Below are positions 46,951 through 56,658 of a stretch of DNA of 64,000 nt, one piece after another (position 1 is the stretch's first letter; every line of letters begins with the position of its first letter). Below the pieces are notes generated by a model that saw only the letters and a list, made by a program, of their open reading frames with translations, ran no database searches and was not told the DNA's origin. Made by a program: the position numbers and the translations under genes. This stretch comes from an uncultured Gammaproteobacteria bacterium (GTDB lineage Bacteria > Pseudomonadota > Gammaproteobacteria > Pseudomonadales > Pseudohongiellaceae). The stretch covers positions 37,132-101,131 of the forward strand of contig CAJWVZ010000009.1 in assembly GCA_913048385.1 (NCBI GenBank), written 5' to 3'.

Positions 46951-47583
46951 ATGGGTGTTGTTGCCAAGCGGTCATCGATGACTTTTTATTCAGATGGAAT
47001 GAGTCATTATAGTCACCGGGTTAGGATCGTGTTGGCTGAGAAAGGTGTTACTGTAGAAACCCTTAATATAGACCCCAGCAACAAACCTGAAGATCTTAGT
47101 GAGCTCAATCCCTACAACAGTTTGCCGACGCTCGTCGATAGAGACCTTGTATTATACGAAGCTGATATCATGATGGAATATCTTGATGAAAGGTTTCCGC
47201 ACCCTCCTTTGTTTCCAGTTTATCCCGTCGCTCGCGCTATGAGTCGGTTGTGGATCTATCGAATCCGACAAGACTGGTGTCCGTTGGTGGATAAATTAAT
47301 GGCGAAGACTGGTACTCCTGCTCAGTTAGAGAAAGCTAGAAAAGAGCTGCGGAGCAGCCTGATTTCCATAGCGCCTATTTTTGAAGAAAAGCCCTATTTT
47401 ATGAGCGATGAGTTTACTATTGTAGACTGCTGTGTCACGCCTATTTTGTGGAGGCTCCCGGCAATGGGCATTGACCTTGGGAAGAGTAAAGCAGTGAAAT
47501 CTATGCTTGATTATCGCGAGCGACTGTTCGAGCGAGATTCGGTAATGAGCAGTCTCTCCGATCAGGAAAGGGAGTTTTTTTAA
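46951..47583 (+). CDS. sspA: stringent starvation protein A (GST-fold RNA polymerase-associated factor)
   Basis: A 210-residue GST-like protein without a catalytic Cys/Ser. The thioredoxin-like half reads FYSDGMSHYSHRVRIVLAEKGV and NPYNSLPTLVDRDLVLYEADIMMEYLDERFPHPPL, matching SspA. It binds RNA polymerase and affects stress and stationary-phase genes. A purine-rich AAGGGGAAGGG precedes the ATG. Its position between petABC and sspB is conserved. Confidence 0.95.
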   Translation: MGVVAKRSSMTFYSDGMSHYSHRVRIVLAEKGVTVETLNIDPSNKPEDLSELNPYNSLPTLVDRDLVLYEADIMMEYLDERFPHPPLFPVYPVARAMSRLWIYRIRQDWCPLVDKLMAKTGTPAQLEKARKELRSSLISIAPIFEEKPYFMSDEFTIVDCCVTPILWRLPAMGIDLGKSKAVKSMLDYRERLFERDSVMSSLSDQEREFF

Positions 47584-47609
47584 ATTAAGCATGCTTAGAA
47601 GACCTTCTT

Positions 47610-48017
47610 ATGAGTTCAGTCATGTCAAGCAGTCGGCCTTATCTACTCAGAGCCCTTTATGATTGGGTCTTAGCTAATAATTGCACTCCCTATATTTCCG
47701 TAAATGCCTTTTTTTCTGAAGTCGAGGTTCCCCAAGATTATGTGCGGGAAGGCATAATAATTCTAAACATCTCCCCACAAGCGATTGAGGACCTGACTTT
47801 GGGAGAAGCAGCAGTTTCCTTCGAGGGTCGATTTGGGGGCATGCCTTCAAGGGTTTACGTTCCGATTGGCGCTATTATTTCTATATACGCCAAGGAAAAT
47901 GGTAAAGGCATGGTTTTTGAGATGGAGAATGAGGTCCCACCGACGACTGATCCGGCTTCAACACCCCCTAAAACATCTTCAAGGTCGCTTAAGCCTGACT
48001 TAAAAATAGTAAAATAA
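47610..48017 (+). CDS. sspB: ClpXP adaptor SspB
   Basis: A 135-residue adaptor that delivers ssrA-tagged proteins to ClpXP. The globular domain shows SSRPYLLRALYDWVLANNCTPYISV, EGIIILNISPQAI and FEGRFGGMPSRVYVPIGAIISIYAKENGKGM. A flexible linker rich in Pro/Thr ends in SLKPDLKIVK, matching the ClpX-binding tail. It follows sspA by 26 bases. Confidence 0.95.
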   Translation: MSSVMSSSRPYLLRALYDWVLANNCTPYISVNAFFSEVEVPQDYVREGIIILNISPQAIEDLTLGEAAVSFEGRFGGMPSRVYVPIGAIISIYAKENGKGMVFEMENEVPPTTDPASTPPKTSSRSLKPDLKIVK

Positions 48018-48036
48018 AGGTGGGAACTTTACTTAA

Positions 48037-49253
<1,217 letters not shown>

Positions 49254-49423
49254 TCAGGTTTTCTTTAGATTAATATTCGCGTTGACGGATTATTGCAAAA
49301 TGCTTGAATCTCTTTCTTAAGAAGTGTTTTTTCTGGTTGGAGTATTTTGTGCCTCACGAAGAGAAGTAGTCCAATTGTTTTTGTTTATTGTTTTAGCGAG
49401 TTGTTATTCAGTCGTGGTTGAGG

Positions 49424-51307
49424 TTAGTTTCCTATCAAAATATCGGCGAGGCCTTGTCTGAATACAGCAGGCGTTAGGGTTCGGTGAATTTGACCGGAGT
49501 CATCAATTTTTAGCTCACCCGTAGAGCCCTTAATCGCATGCGGGTTGCCCGAATCAAGTAGGTCTAATTGTGGGTAAAGAGAAAAAGCATCTGCACCTAG
49601 TGCACGAAGCCTTTGCAATATACCTTGGTCCTCAGGTAACGACTGGTCTAGCACTTGTTTGTTACGCGGCTGGTCATAAATCATCCAAGGTGCGTCAACA
49701 AATACAATACCATTGAGGTCCAAGTTAGCCTCTGGATTGTCAAATCCGTTGTAAATTGATGGCAATGCGTAGACCGCAATGTTTTCAGCGTAATAGAACG
49801 CTAAAGTGGGCTTTATTTGTCTTGCCTGTGCGGGATTGGAAATTAAAAATATAAAATCGATATCCTTTCTTCTTCTTGGTATATGCATCATATTATTTCG
49901 AGGAATTATTTCGATCAAGGCGCGTGCACGAGATTCACTTTCTTGGATTTTCAAAAATTCTTTTACGAGGGAGGAATAGTCTGTTTCTTGTTGATAGTTT
50001 GTTTTTGACACCACTTGACCACCCGTACCGAGCCAAGATTTTTCGAATAGTTCTTGTAAGCGCTTATAGTCAGGTCCATTTGGCGTAATTATTGCTGCTG
50101 TTCGATGACCGGCGTTCGATGCCAGTGAAACTATTTCTTTTACTTCGTCCTCTGGAGATAGACCGAATTGATAAAACTTTGCTCCGCTTATCACCCGAGA
50201 GACCATCAGTTCGGGGCTAAGGTCATTTCTGTCCACGTAGTTCAATGCAAGGGTCTGTATTGGTAGATTTTTGAGACGGGAAAGATCTGTGACTTGTGTT
50301 TTATCAAGAGGCCCAATAACTAGGTCAACACCTTCCCCTACGGCTTCCTTGTAGATAGAAGAGATTTCTGACGATGTGTCGACGTCATAAAACTTAATTT
50401 TAGGGACATCTCGTGATATGCGTAATTCGTCATAATAGGCGCTCAAAAAGCCTTGTTTAATAGCGTTGCCGACAGGTGTTTTTAAAGGCAAAATTACGCC
50501 AATAAACCTTGGGCGATTTTTCCAAGTTGAAGCAAGTCTGGCTATTTCCGAGGGCAAGATCGAGGCAGCGGGATGCCGTGCCCAAGTTTGACGCCATCTT
50601 GCTACGGCATCTAACTGTCGACGGAGGCTGTAGTTTTCAGCTCTTACTCGTCTTGCGAGCTCAAGCCAACCTCGAGAATCGTACGTATCAGACGCGTTTG
50701 CTGCTAATTCAAGCTGAGTCTCACTAAGACGACTGAGAATTAACCAAATCATGTCCGAGGTTTTTTGTGATTGAGGTGCTGCGGCCTCATAGGATTCTAG
50801 TAAATTAGTTGCCTCTGCAAATTTGCTAAGTGTTAGAAGGCCGCGGGTTTTCTGAAATATCCACTCTGCTAACAAATTAGTATTTATTTTTTCGATATCT
50901 GACGTCTCTATCAAACTAAGCTGTTCAAGAGCCGTGGCGGGGTTCTCTAATTTAAAAGATAAGCGAGCGAGCATAATAACCGCTTGCGTGCGAGTCGAGA
51001 GTTCCATTTTTGTATTGTTGTTGGTTCTTAAAAGGTCTTCTATTTTGCTCGCGATCTTTATTGCTGGCGAGCGATTGTCTTGCTCGAAGGCTAAACTTAA
51101 AGCTGTGTTCCAACTAACAAGCGCTCGGTTTATAGAGCCCAGATTTTCGAACTCCTGAGCCTGTGACATTAGTGAATCAACATCAGACTCACTGGTCAGT
51201 TTCTCTGTCTGAGGTTTTTGAGTTTCGCACCCGATCATGAGCAGCCCGATACTTATAGAAGTAAGCAGGGCTAATATCGTATTTTTTGTCGTTGAAAAAC
51301 GTGTCAT
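49424..51307 (-). CDS. lpoA: outer-membrane lipoprotein activator of PBP1a
   Basis: A 627-residue lipoprotein (lipobox LLMIGC). The N-terminal half has TPR-like helices (ALVSWNTALSLAFEQ and so on). The C-terminal half is a periplasmic-binding-protein fold like LivJ (IGVILPLKTPVGNAIKQGFLSAYYDE, VDLVIGPLDKTQV, AAIITPNGPDYKRLQELF, FLISNPAQARQIKPTLAFYYA). It activates PBP1a from the outer membrane. It is divergent from rsmI. Confidence 0.92.
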   Translation of the reverse strand: MTRFSTTKNTILALLTSISIGLLMIGCETQKPQTEKLTSESDVDSLMSQAQEFENLGSINRALVSWNTALSLAFEQDNRSPAIKIASKIEDLLRTNNNTKMELSTRTQAVIMLARLSFKLENPATALEQLSLIETSDIEKINTNLLAEWIFQKTRGLLTLSKFAEATNLLESYEAAAPQSQKTSDMIWLILSRLSETQLELAANASDTYDSRGWLELARRVRAENYSLRRQLDAVARWRQTWARHPAASILPSEIARLASTWKNRPRFIGVILPLKTPVGNAIKQGFLSAYYDELRISRDVPKIKFYDVDTSSEISSIYKEAVGEGVDLVIGPLDKTQVTDLSRLKNLPIQTLALNYVDRNDLSPELMVSRVISGAKFYQFGLSPEDEVKEIVSLASNAGHRTAAIITPNGPDYKRLQELFEKSWLGTGGQVVSKTNYQQETDYSSLVKEFLKIQESESRARALIEIIPRNNMMHIPRRRKDIDFIFLISNPAQARQIKPTLAFYYAENIAVYALPSIYNGFDNPEANLDLNGIVFVDAPWMIYDQPRNKQVLDQSLPEDQGILQRLRALGADAFSLYPQLDLLDSGNPHAIKGSTGELKIDDSGQIHRTLTPAVFRQGLADILIGN

Positions 51308-51476
51308 TTATTAGCCGCGATAGTAAGTATTAATCTCTTTCATAAAATGATGCTGCTCAATCGTTTTGAAAGCTTTTATTATGCTATGTTATGAGTCAGT
51401 TTGGCGCAATTGCTGTGTTGATTAATTTTTAAAAATAAGTGGTTCAGATTGGAATCGCAATCATGACGGATATTGT

Positions 51477-52322
51477 ATGACAGGTAAATTATATGTTGTG
51501 GCCACCCCGATTGGTAACTTAAAAGACATCACTCTGCGAGCGATTGAGACTCTTAAAAACTGTGATCTCATTGCTGCCGAAGATACGAGACACAGTCGGC
51601 ATTTGCTCAATCATTATCAGATTAAAACGCGGTTGATTTCTTATCACGACCATACAAATTCGCGTGATATAGAGAAATTGATGGAGTTGCTGGAGAGTGG
51701 TGCTAAGGTTGCACTGATCTCTGATGCGGGGACGCCGTTGATCTCAGACCCAGGTTATAGACTTGTTGCGATGGCTAGAAAAAAAGGTGTTATTGTATGT
51801 CCAATCCCAGGGGTAACAGCACTTATAGCCGGCTTGAGCGTTGCCGGATTGCCAACAGACAGGTTTGTGTTTGAGGGGTTTTTGCCGGCTAAAGAAGCTG
51901 CGCGTTGCCGCAGGTTAGAGGCGCTAGCGGCTGAATCACGGACCCTTGTGTTTTACGAGTCACCTCATCGACTCAGGGTTAGTTTGCAAGCTATGATTGA
52001 TGTATTTGGTCGGTCGAGGAGGATTTTTCTTGTTCGCGAACTTACGAAGCGTCACGAAAATCACTTTTACGGTGAAGTGGAATATGCTTTAGCCTGGTTT
52101 GATGAAAATAATAGTCGAGGGGAGTTCGTCATTATCGTCGAGGGGAGTAAAGAAGAGGTTCGCTTAACGTCAATAGAAGAGAAAGCCTTAGAAACTGTCT
52201 TGCTACTTCAAGAGGACTTGCCGGTGAAGCGTGCTGTTGTTGTTGCGGCCCTTATAAATGGTGTAAGAAAAAATTCGCTTTACAAACTATACCTCTCTAA
52301 ACAAAACAGTATGACGGAGTGA
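51477..52322 (+). CDS. rsmI: 16S rRNA (cytidine-1402-2'-O)-methyltransferase
   Basis: A 281-residue tetrapyrrole-methylase-fold enzyme. LYVVATPIGNLKDITLRAIETLK, CDLIAAEDTRHSRHLLNHY, ISDAGTPLISDPGYRLV and PGVTALIAGLSVAGLPTDRF are RsmI/YraL signatures. It modifies C1402 in the ribosomal P site. It is divergent from lpoA and upstream of rnpB. Confidence 0.96.
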   Translation: MTGKLYVVATPIGNLKDITLRAIETLKNCDLIAAEDTRHSRHLLNHYQIKTRLISYHDHTNSRDIEKLMELLESGAKVALISDAGTPLISDPGYRLVAMARKKGVIVCPIPGVTALIAGLSVAGLPTDRFVFEGFLPAKEAARCRRLEALAAESRTLVFYESPHRLRVSLQAMIDVFGRSRRIFLVRELTKRHENHFYGEVEYALAWFDENNSRGEFVIIVEGSKEEVRLTSIEEKALETVLLLQEDLPVKRAVVVAALINGVRKNSLYKLYLSKQNSMTE

Positions 52323-52340
52323 TGGGGCTTTATAAGTGTC

Positions 52341-52369
52341 TTGTTCTTTTCCTTAATCTGCAATAGCAT
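52341..52369 (+). promoter_or_regulatory. sigma-70 promoter of rnpB
   Basis: TTGTTC (52341-52346) and TAGCAT (52364-52369) are 17 bases apart, and the -10 ends seven bases before the predicted RNA start. The -10 is identical to that of rplM, and a GC-rich stretch follows it. Confidence 0.7.
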
Positions 52370-52376
52370 CGTCCCC

Positions 52377-52730
52377 GAGTCAGCTGGACAATTGCTGTTC
52401 TCATTTGTTTGAAATGAGGAGAGAGGAAAGTCCGGGCTCCGAAGAGCAGAGTGCCAGGTAACTCCTGGGAGGCGCGAGCCTACGGCTAGTGCAGCAGAAA
52501 AGAAACCGCCTCGGCATCTCGGTGTTGAGGTAAGGGTGAAATGGTGCGGTAAGAGCGCACCGCGCGACTGGTAACAGCTCGTGGCAAGGTAAACCCCACT
52601 TGGAGCAAGGCCAAATAGGAATCATCTAATGCTGCTCGCATTTGATTCGGGTAGGCCGCTAAAGGTTTGTGGTGACACAGGTCTTAGATGAATAATTGTC
52701 CTAGACAGAACCCGGCTTATAGGCTGACTC
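52377..52730 (+). ncRNA. rnpB: RNase P RNA, bacterial class A
   Basis: The catalytic RNA of ribonuclease P that matures tRNA 5' ends. GAGTCAGC at the start pairs with GCTGACTC at the end to form helix P1. GAGGAAAGTCCGGGCTCC is the conserved region I with P4. GGTAAGGGTGAAA-type and GGTAAACCCC elements follow, then the specificity domain, and the 3' core ACAGAACCCGGCTTA. The length is about 354 bases. The position between rsmI and mraZ is common in gammaproteobacteria. Confidence 0.97.
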
Positions 52731-52936
52731 ACCTCAATTAATCGCTCTTAACTTCAAAACCTATAAATTCCCATATCGAAAATTGAGAAATTTTTGGTGG
52801 TTTTTTTATGCCCAATTTGCTGTATGTCTGCGAATTTAGATCGCTCTGGTTTAAGGTCGTCGGGCGTTGGGTGTTTAGATCCCCCCAAGTTTCCTCTTTC
52901 AGTAAGTCTAATAAACGTTGCTTTTGAGCTATTTCA

Positions 52937-52980
52937 GTGGTATCTAGTGGTTAATAGTGGGATAATATGGTGAATTGTGG
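52937..52980 (+). promoter_or_regulatory. MraZ operator: five 10-bp direct repeats
   Basis: GTGG begins at 52937, 52947, 52957 and 52977, and ATGG at 52967, so five units are spaced exactly ten bases apart, with AT-rich spacers. Tandem TGG-type boxes once per helical turn are the known binding pattern of MraZ, and they lie just 36 bases before the mraZ start. Auto-repression of the division cluster is inferred. The -10-like GATAAT (52961-52966) lies inside the array. The rest of the stretch 52731-52936 shows no gene. Confidence 0.75.
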
Positions 52981-53015
52981 TGAGATATCTAGCTTAGCGG
53001 AAAAGGCTCGAGAGA

Positions 53016-53471
53016 ATGTTTCGAGGAATCAACAACGTGAATTTAGATGTTAAAGGTAGGTTGGGTCTGCCTTTGCGATATCGTGAGCAGTTAACTGAGA
53101 ATAATATTGAGCAGTTAGTAATAACTATAGATACTAATCACAAATGTTTGCTTCTCTACCCGCTGAGAGAGTGGGATCGTATCGAGAGAGAAATTGAATC
53201 ATTGTCTAGCTTTGAGCAGATGTCTCGGCGGGTCAAACATTTATTAATCGGTCACGCTACAGATTTAGATTTAGATAATAATGGTCGAATATTAATTCCA
53301 CGGGAGCTCAGGCTATACGCTGATTTAGAAAAACATGTATCTCTTGTGGGTCAAGGCAAAAAATTAGAGATATGGGACCAGTCTGCGTGGGTGGCGCAAA
53401 GGGAACTTTGGTTTAGCGAGCCCGTATCGGCGCAGGAGCTTCCTGATAAATTGAGAGCGCTGCCCCTTTGA
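53016..53471 (+). CDS. mraZ: transcriptional regulator MraZ
   Basis: A 151-residue AbrB-like double-domain protein. It binds repeat boxes upstream of itself and represses the division/cell-wall cluster. The two DxxxR motifs appear in NLDVKGRLGLP and DLDNNGRILIP. The start ATG-TTT-CGA-GGA follows the usual MFRG pattern. An operator with five repeats lies directly upstream. Confidence 0.96.
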   Translation: MFRGINNVNLDVKGRLGLPLRYREQLTENNIEQLVITIDTNHKCLLLYPLREWDRIEREIESLSSFEQMSRRVKHLLIGHATDLDLDNNGRILIPRELRLYADLEKHVSLVGQGKKLEIWDQSAWVAQRELWFSEPVSAQELPDKLRALPL

Positions 53472-53519
53472 TGAGTAGTAGCAATCTTCATGTCTGATAA
53501 GGGACGATGAGAGTGCGAT

Positions 53520-54443
53520 ATGGAACTCGGTGAGCACAAGGGAATATTAATCGAGGAGGCTATTCAGGCAATGGTCTACGATACCTCTGGTAGCTATGTT
53601 GATATGACTTTTGGTCGTGGAGGCCATGCTCAGAGAATTCTTAATAGTTTAGATAATTCGGCTCAATTGCTGGTTCTAGATAGAGACCCGGAGGCGATTC
53701 ATATAGCAAAGCAATTGGCTGAAAAAGATGCTCGAGTTACTTGGGCTCATGAAAGATTTGGAAATCTAGGGGATTTGGTAATTGAAAATGGTAGTTTAAA
53801 CGGGGTTTTATTTGATCTTGGAGTTTCTTCTCCGCAGGTGGATGACCCGCAAAGAGGATTTAGTTTTCTCCGTGATGGCCCGCTCGATATGCGTATGGAT
53901 CCAAGCAAAGGGTTTACTGCAGCTGATTGGATTTGTTCAGCATCAGAAGATGAAATTGCAGACGTTATTTTTCGATACGGAGAAGAGCGGCATTCACGCC
54001 GCATGGCAAAGCGCGTTATTGCTGCGCGCCGACTGAAACCTATATCAACGACCGTGGAATTAGCAGAGCTTTTTAAGGCCGCCCATCCTGCATGGAAACG
54101 AGACCGTCATCCGGCTACAAAAGCGTTCCAAGCCATACGAATTTATGTTAACCAAGAACTGGATGAGTTGTCTCAAGGTTTGGATATCGCTCTGGATCGG
54201 CTTTGCGTTGGAGGACGGATTGTTGTCATCAGCTTTCATTCCCTTGAAGATCGTATAGTTAAGCGCTTTATGAGTCGACATGTGAAAGGGGATGATTTCC
54301 CGAGAGGACTTCCGGTAACGGATTCTGAACTCTGTCCTCGTCTGAAATTACTCGGGAAGCCGCAGAGGGTTTCGGCAGTCGAATTAGCTGATAACGCAAG
54401 ATCTCGCAGCGCGATCATGCGGGTTGCTCAAAAAATCAAGTAA
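53520..54443 (+). CDS. rsmH: 16S rRNA (cytosine-1402-N4)-methyltransferase
   Basis: A 307-residue SAM-dependent methyltransferase acting on the same base C1402 as RsmI. YVDMTFGRGGHAQRIL is the SAM motif I, VLFDLGVSSPQVDDPQRGFSF and GPLDMRMD are diagnostic, and AAHPAWKRDRHPATKAFQAIRIYVNQEL and VISFHSLEDRIVKRFM close the site. It lies between mraZ and ftsL. Confidence 0.97.
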   Translation: MELGEHKGILIEEAIQAMVYDTSGSYVDMTFGRGGHAQRILNSLDNSAQLLVLDRDPEAIHIAKQLAEKDARVTWAHERFGNLGDLVIENGSLNGVLFDLGVSSPQVDDPQRGFSFLRDGPLDMRMDPSKGFTAADWICSASEDEIADVIFRYGEERHSRRMAKRVIAARRLKPISTTVELAELFKAAHPAWKRDRHPATKAFQAIRIYVNQELDELSQGLDIALDRLCVGGRIVVISFHSLEDRIVKRFMSRHVKGDDFPRGLPVTDSELCPRLKLLGKPQRVSAVELADNARSRSAIMRVAQKIK

Positions 54444-54476
54444 ATATTCTATGAGTCTTTGATTTGGTTATGAGGG

Positions 54477-54839
54477 ATGTTTGATATGAAGGCAAATCGT
54501 TACCGAGGCACAAAGCTTTCGTATTCTCGGAATTCTCATGCCCTCAAATTGATTGATCAGCTTGGTTTATGTAGCTCAACCGCTTTTGCATTTATTTTCT
54601 TTGTATTTTTAATTTCGATTTCCGGAATATCTGTAATTCGTGCTACCCATGATTATCGTCATGTTTTTATTAGTCTGCAGGAGTCGAGGGAGCACACAAA
54701 TCAGTTGAATGTTACGTGGGGCCAGTTGTTAATTGAGCAGAGTACATTTGGTGTAAATGGGCGAATCGAGCAAAAAGCAGTTGAGCTTTTGGGAATGCGT
54801 GTGCCTGCAGTTGAAGATATTGTTATGGCAAAATTTTAG
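54477..54839 (+). CDS. ftsL: cell division protein FtsL
   Basis: A 120-residue bitopic membrane protein: cytoplasmic N-terminus, one membrane helix (SSTAFAFIFFVFLISISGISV) and a periplasmic coiled coil with WGQLLIEQSTFGVNGRIEQKA, the FtsL signature. It forms the FtsQLB complex. A second ATG at 54486 has a better-spaced purine site and may be the true start. Its stop overlaps the longest ftsI frame. Confidence 0.93.
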   Translation: MFDMKANRYRGTKLSYSRNSHALKLIDQLGLCSSTAFAFIFFVFLISISGISVIRATHDYRHVFISLQESREHTNQLNVTWGQLLIEQSTFGVNGRIEQKAVELLGMRVPAVEDIVMAKF

Positions 54840-54868
54840 TGTTTTCGCACCAAAGAGGAGGTCATGTA

Positions 54869-56653
54869 ATGGGCGAAAAAAAAGGAGGTCGTGCAAGAAA
54901 TAAACAGCGACGAGCACCAGCGAGTGGATATTCTCATGAGGTAGGCAATTGGCTAAAATTTTGGCGCCTTAATTTCCTGTTATTTCTAATGTTTGTTTGT
55001 GTTGGGGTTATCGGTTGGCGATTAAGTTCGGTACAAATACTGAACCGTTCGTTTTTTCAAAACGAGGGAAATAATCGAACAATTCGAACGGTTCCTCTCG
55101 AGGCTAGTCGAGGATTAATCCTTGATCGCAACGGAGAGCCATTAGCTGTAAGCACCCCTTTGACTTCAATTGGTATAAATCTTAAGAACATGAAACTTGA
55201 CCGCCCCGAAATTCAGGCCCTTGCAGATGGATTGGGCTTGAATGGGGACGTTTTGGCCAGTCGGATTCAGACTAACTTAAGAATGGGTAGAAATTTTATA
55301 TATGTAAAGAGACATTTGCCTCCAGCTGAAGCAACCCGTGTTCTGGATCTTGGCGTCCCGGGTGTCGAGTCGCGAACAGAATATCAAAGGTTCTATCCTC
55401 AAGGGGAGGTCGCAGCGCATATAGTCGGTTTTAGTAATGTTGATGATGTTGGGCAAGAAGGCCTCGAGTTAGTGTACGACGAGTATTTAAAGGGTAGCCC
55501 AGGGAAAAGGCAGGTTGTCGAAGATGGCAGAGGAAATATCTTGGAGGAAATAACTACGCTCAAGAATGCGGAGCCCGGCAATGATTTAGAGTTAAGTATA
55601 GACTTTAGGTTACAAAATCTTGCTTACAAGGAGCTGAAGGCTGAGTTTATTAAAAGGCGAGCAAAATCAGCAACAATAGTTGTTTTAGACGTCGCGTCTG
55701 GGGAAGTGCTTGCGATGGCCAATCAACCTTCCTATAACCCCCATAACAAAAGCAACCTTACCGATTTTAGCTTAATGCGCAATCGGGCCTTGACCGATGT
55801 TTTTGAGCCAGGATCAACAGTGAAAGCGTTTACGATTGCCGCTGCATTAGAGTCCGGTATGTATCACCCTAATACAATTATAGAGACAAGTCCTGGGTGG
55901 ATGATGGTTAATGGGAATGAAGTTAAGGATATTCACAACTACGGTACTTTAAAGTTGGGTCAAGTGATAACAAAGTCGAGTAACATCGGAACTAGTAAAA
56001 TTGCCTTTGATATAGGTCCTGAGCCAATACGTGATCTTTTAGAGCGAGTCGGGTTTGGGCGAGTCACAGGAACCGGTTTCCCCGGAGAACGCTCAGGTGT
56101 GCTTCCCAGCCCGGTGAGGTGGAGCAAAATCGAGACAGCGACGCTGTCATACGGTTACGGCCTTTCCGCTACAGCCTTACAATTAGCTCAAGCTTATTCA
56201 GTAATCGCTGATCGGGGAATCCTAAAGCCCGTAAGTTTGATTAAGCTCAGTAACGGAGAAGTTAGTGATTTGCCGCGCCAACAAATTGTGAGCCCTGACT
56301 TGAGTTTGGAGATTCTTGATATGCTGAGCTCTGTGGTTGATGCTGGTAGAGGGGGCTCTGCGATTGAAGCAAAAGTTCCTTTTTACACAGTGGCTGGCAA
56401 AACAGGAACTGCTCACGTAGTTGGAAAACGTGGATATGAAGAAAATCTCCACAACTCTTTATTTGTTGGATTAATACCTGTTTCCAAACCAAAGCTTGTA
56501 ATAGTGGTCGTTATTAATGAGCCAAAAGGAAGTGAGCATTACGGTGGGCAAGTCGCTGCGCCAGTATTTTCTCGAGTAGCATCAGGAGCTATGAGGGTTT
56601 TAAATATTATTCCAGATAATTTGCCGCACTTACTATCGGCTGGGAGTGAATAA
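54869..56653 (+). CDS. ftsI: peptidoglycan transpeptidase PBP3
   Basis: Division-specific class B penicillin-binding protein, 594 residues. One N-terminal membrane anchor (LNFLLFLMFVCVGVIGW), the class-B pedestal (SRGLILDRNGEPLAVSTPL) and a transpeptidase with STVK (Ser316), SSN (Ser370) and KTGT (Lys511). I use ATG 54869, preceded by GAGGAGG, instead of the GTG at 54839 that overlaps ftsL. The gene lies between ftsL and murE as in the standard cluster. Confidence 0.97.
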   Translation: MGEKKGGRARNKQRRAPASGYSHEVGNWLKFWRLNFLLFLMFVCVGVIGWRLSSVQILNRSFFQNEGNNRTIRTVPLEASRGLILDRNGEPLAVSTPLTSIGINLKNMKLDRPEIQALADGLGLNGDVLASRIQTNLRMGRNFIYVKRHLPPAEATRVLDLGVPGVESRTEYQRFYPQGEVAAHIVGFSNVDDVGQEGLELVYDEYLKGSPGKRQVVEDGRGNILEEITTLKNAEPGNDLELSIDFRLQNLAYKELKAEFIKRRAKSATIVVLDVASGEVLAMANQPSYNPHNKSNLTDFSLMRNRALTDVFEPGSTVKAFTIAAALESGMYHPNTIIETSPGWMMVNGNEVKDIHNYGTLKLGQVITKSSNIGTSKIAFDIGPEPIRDLLERVGFGRVTGTGFPGERSGVLPSPVRWSKIETATLSYGYGLSATALQLAQAYSVIADRGILKPVSLIKLSNGEVSDLPRQQIVSPDLSLEILDMLSSVVDAGRGGSAIEAKVPFYTVAGKTGTAHVVGKRGYEENLHNSLFVGLIPVSKPKLVIVVVINEPKGSEHYGGQVAAPVFSRVASGAMRVLNIIPDNLPHLLSAGSE

Positions 56654-56658
56654 GAGTA

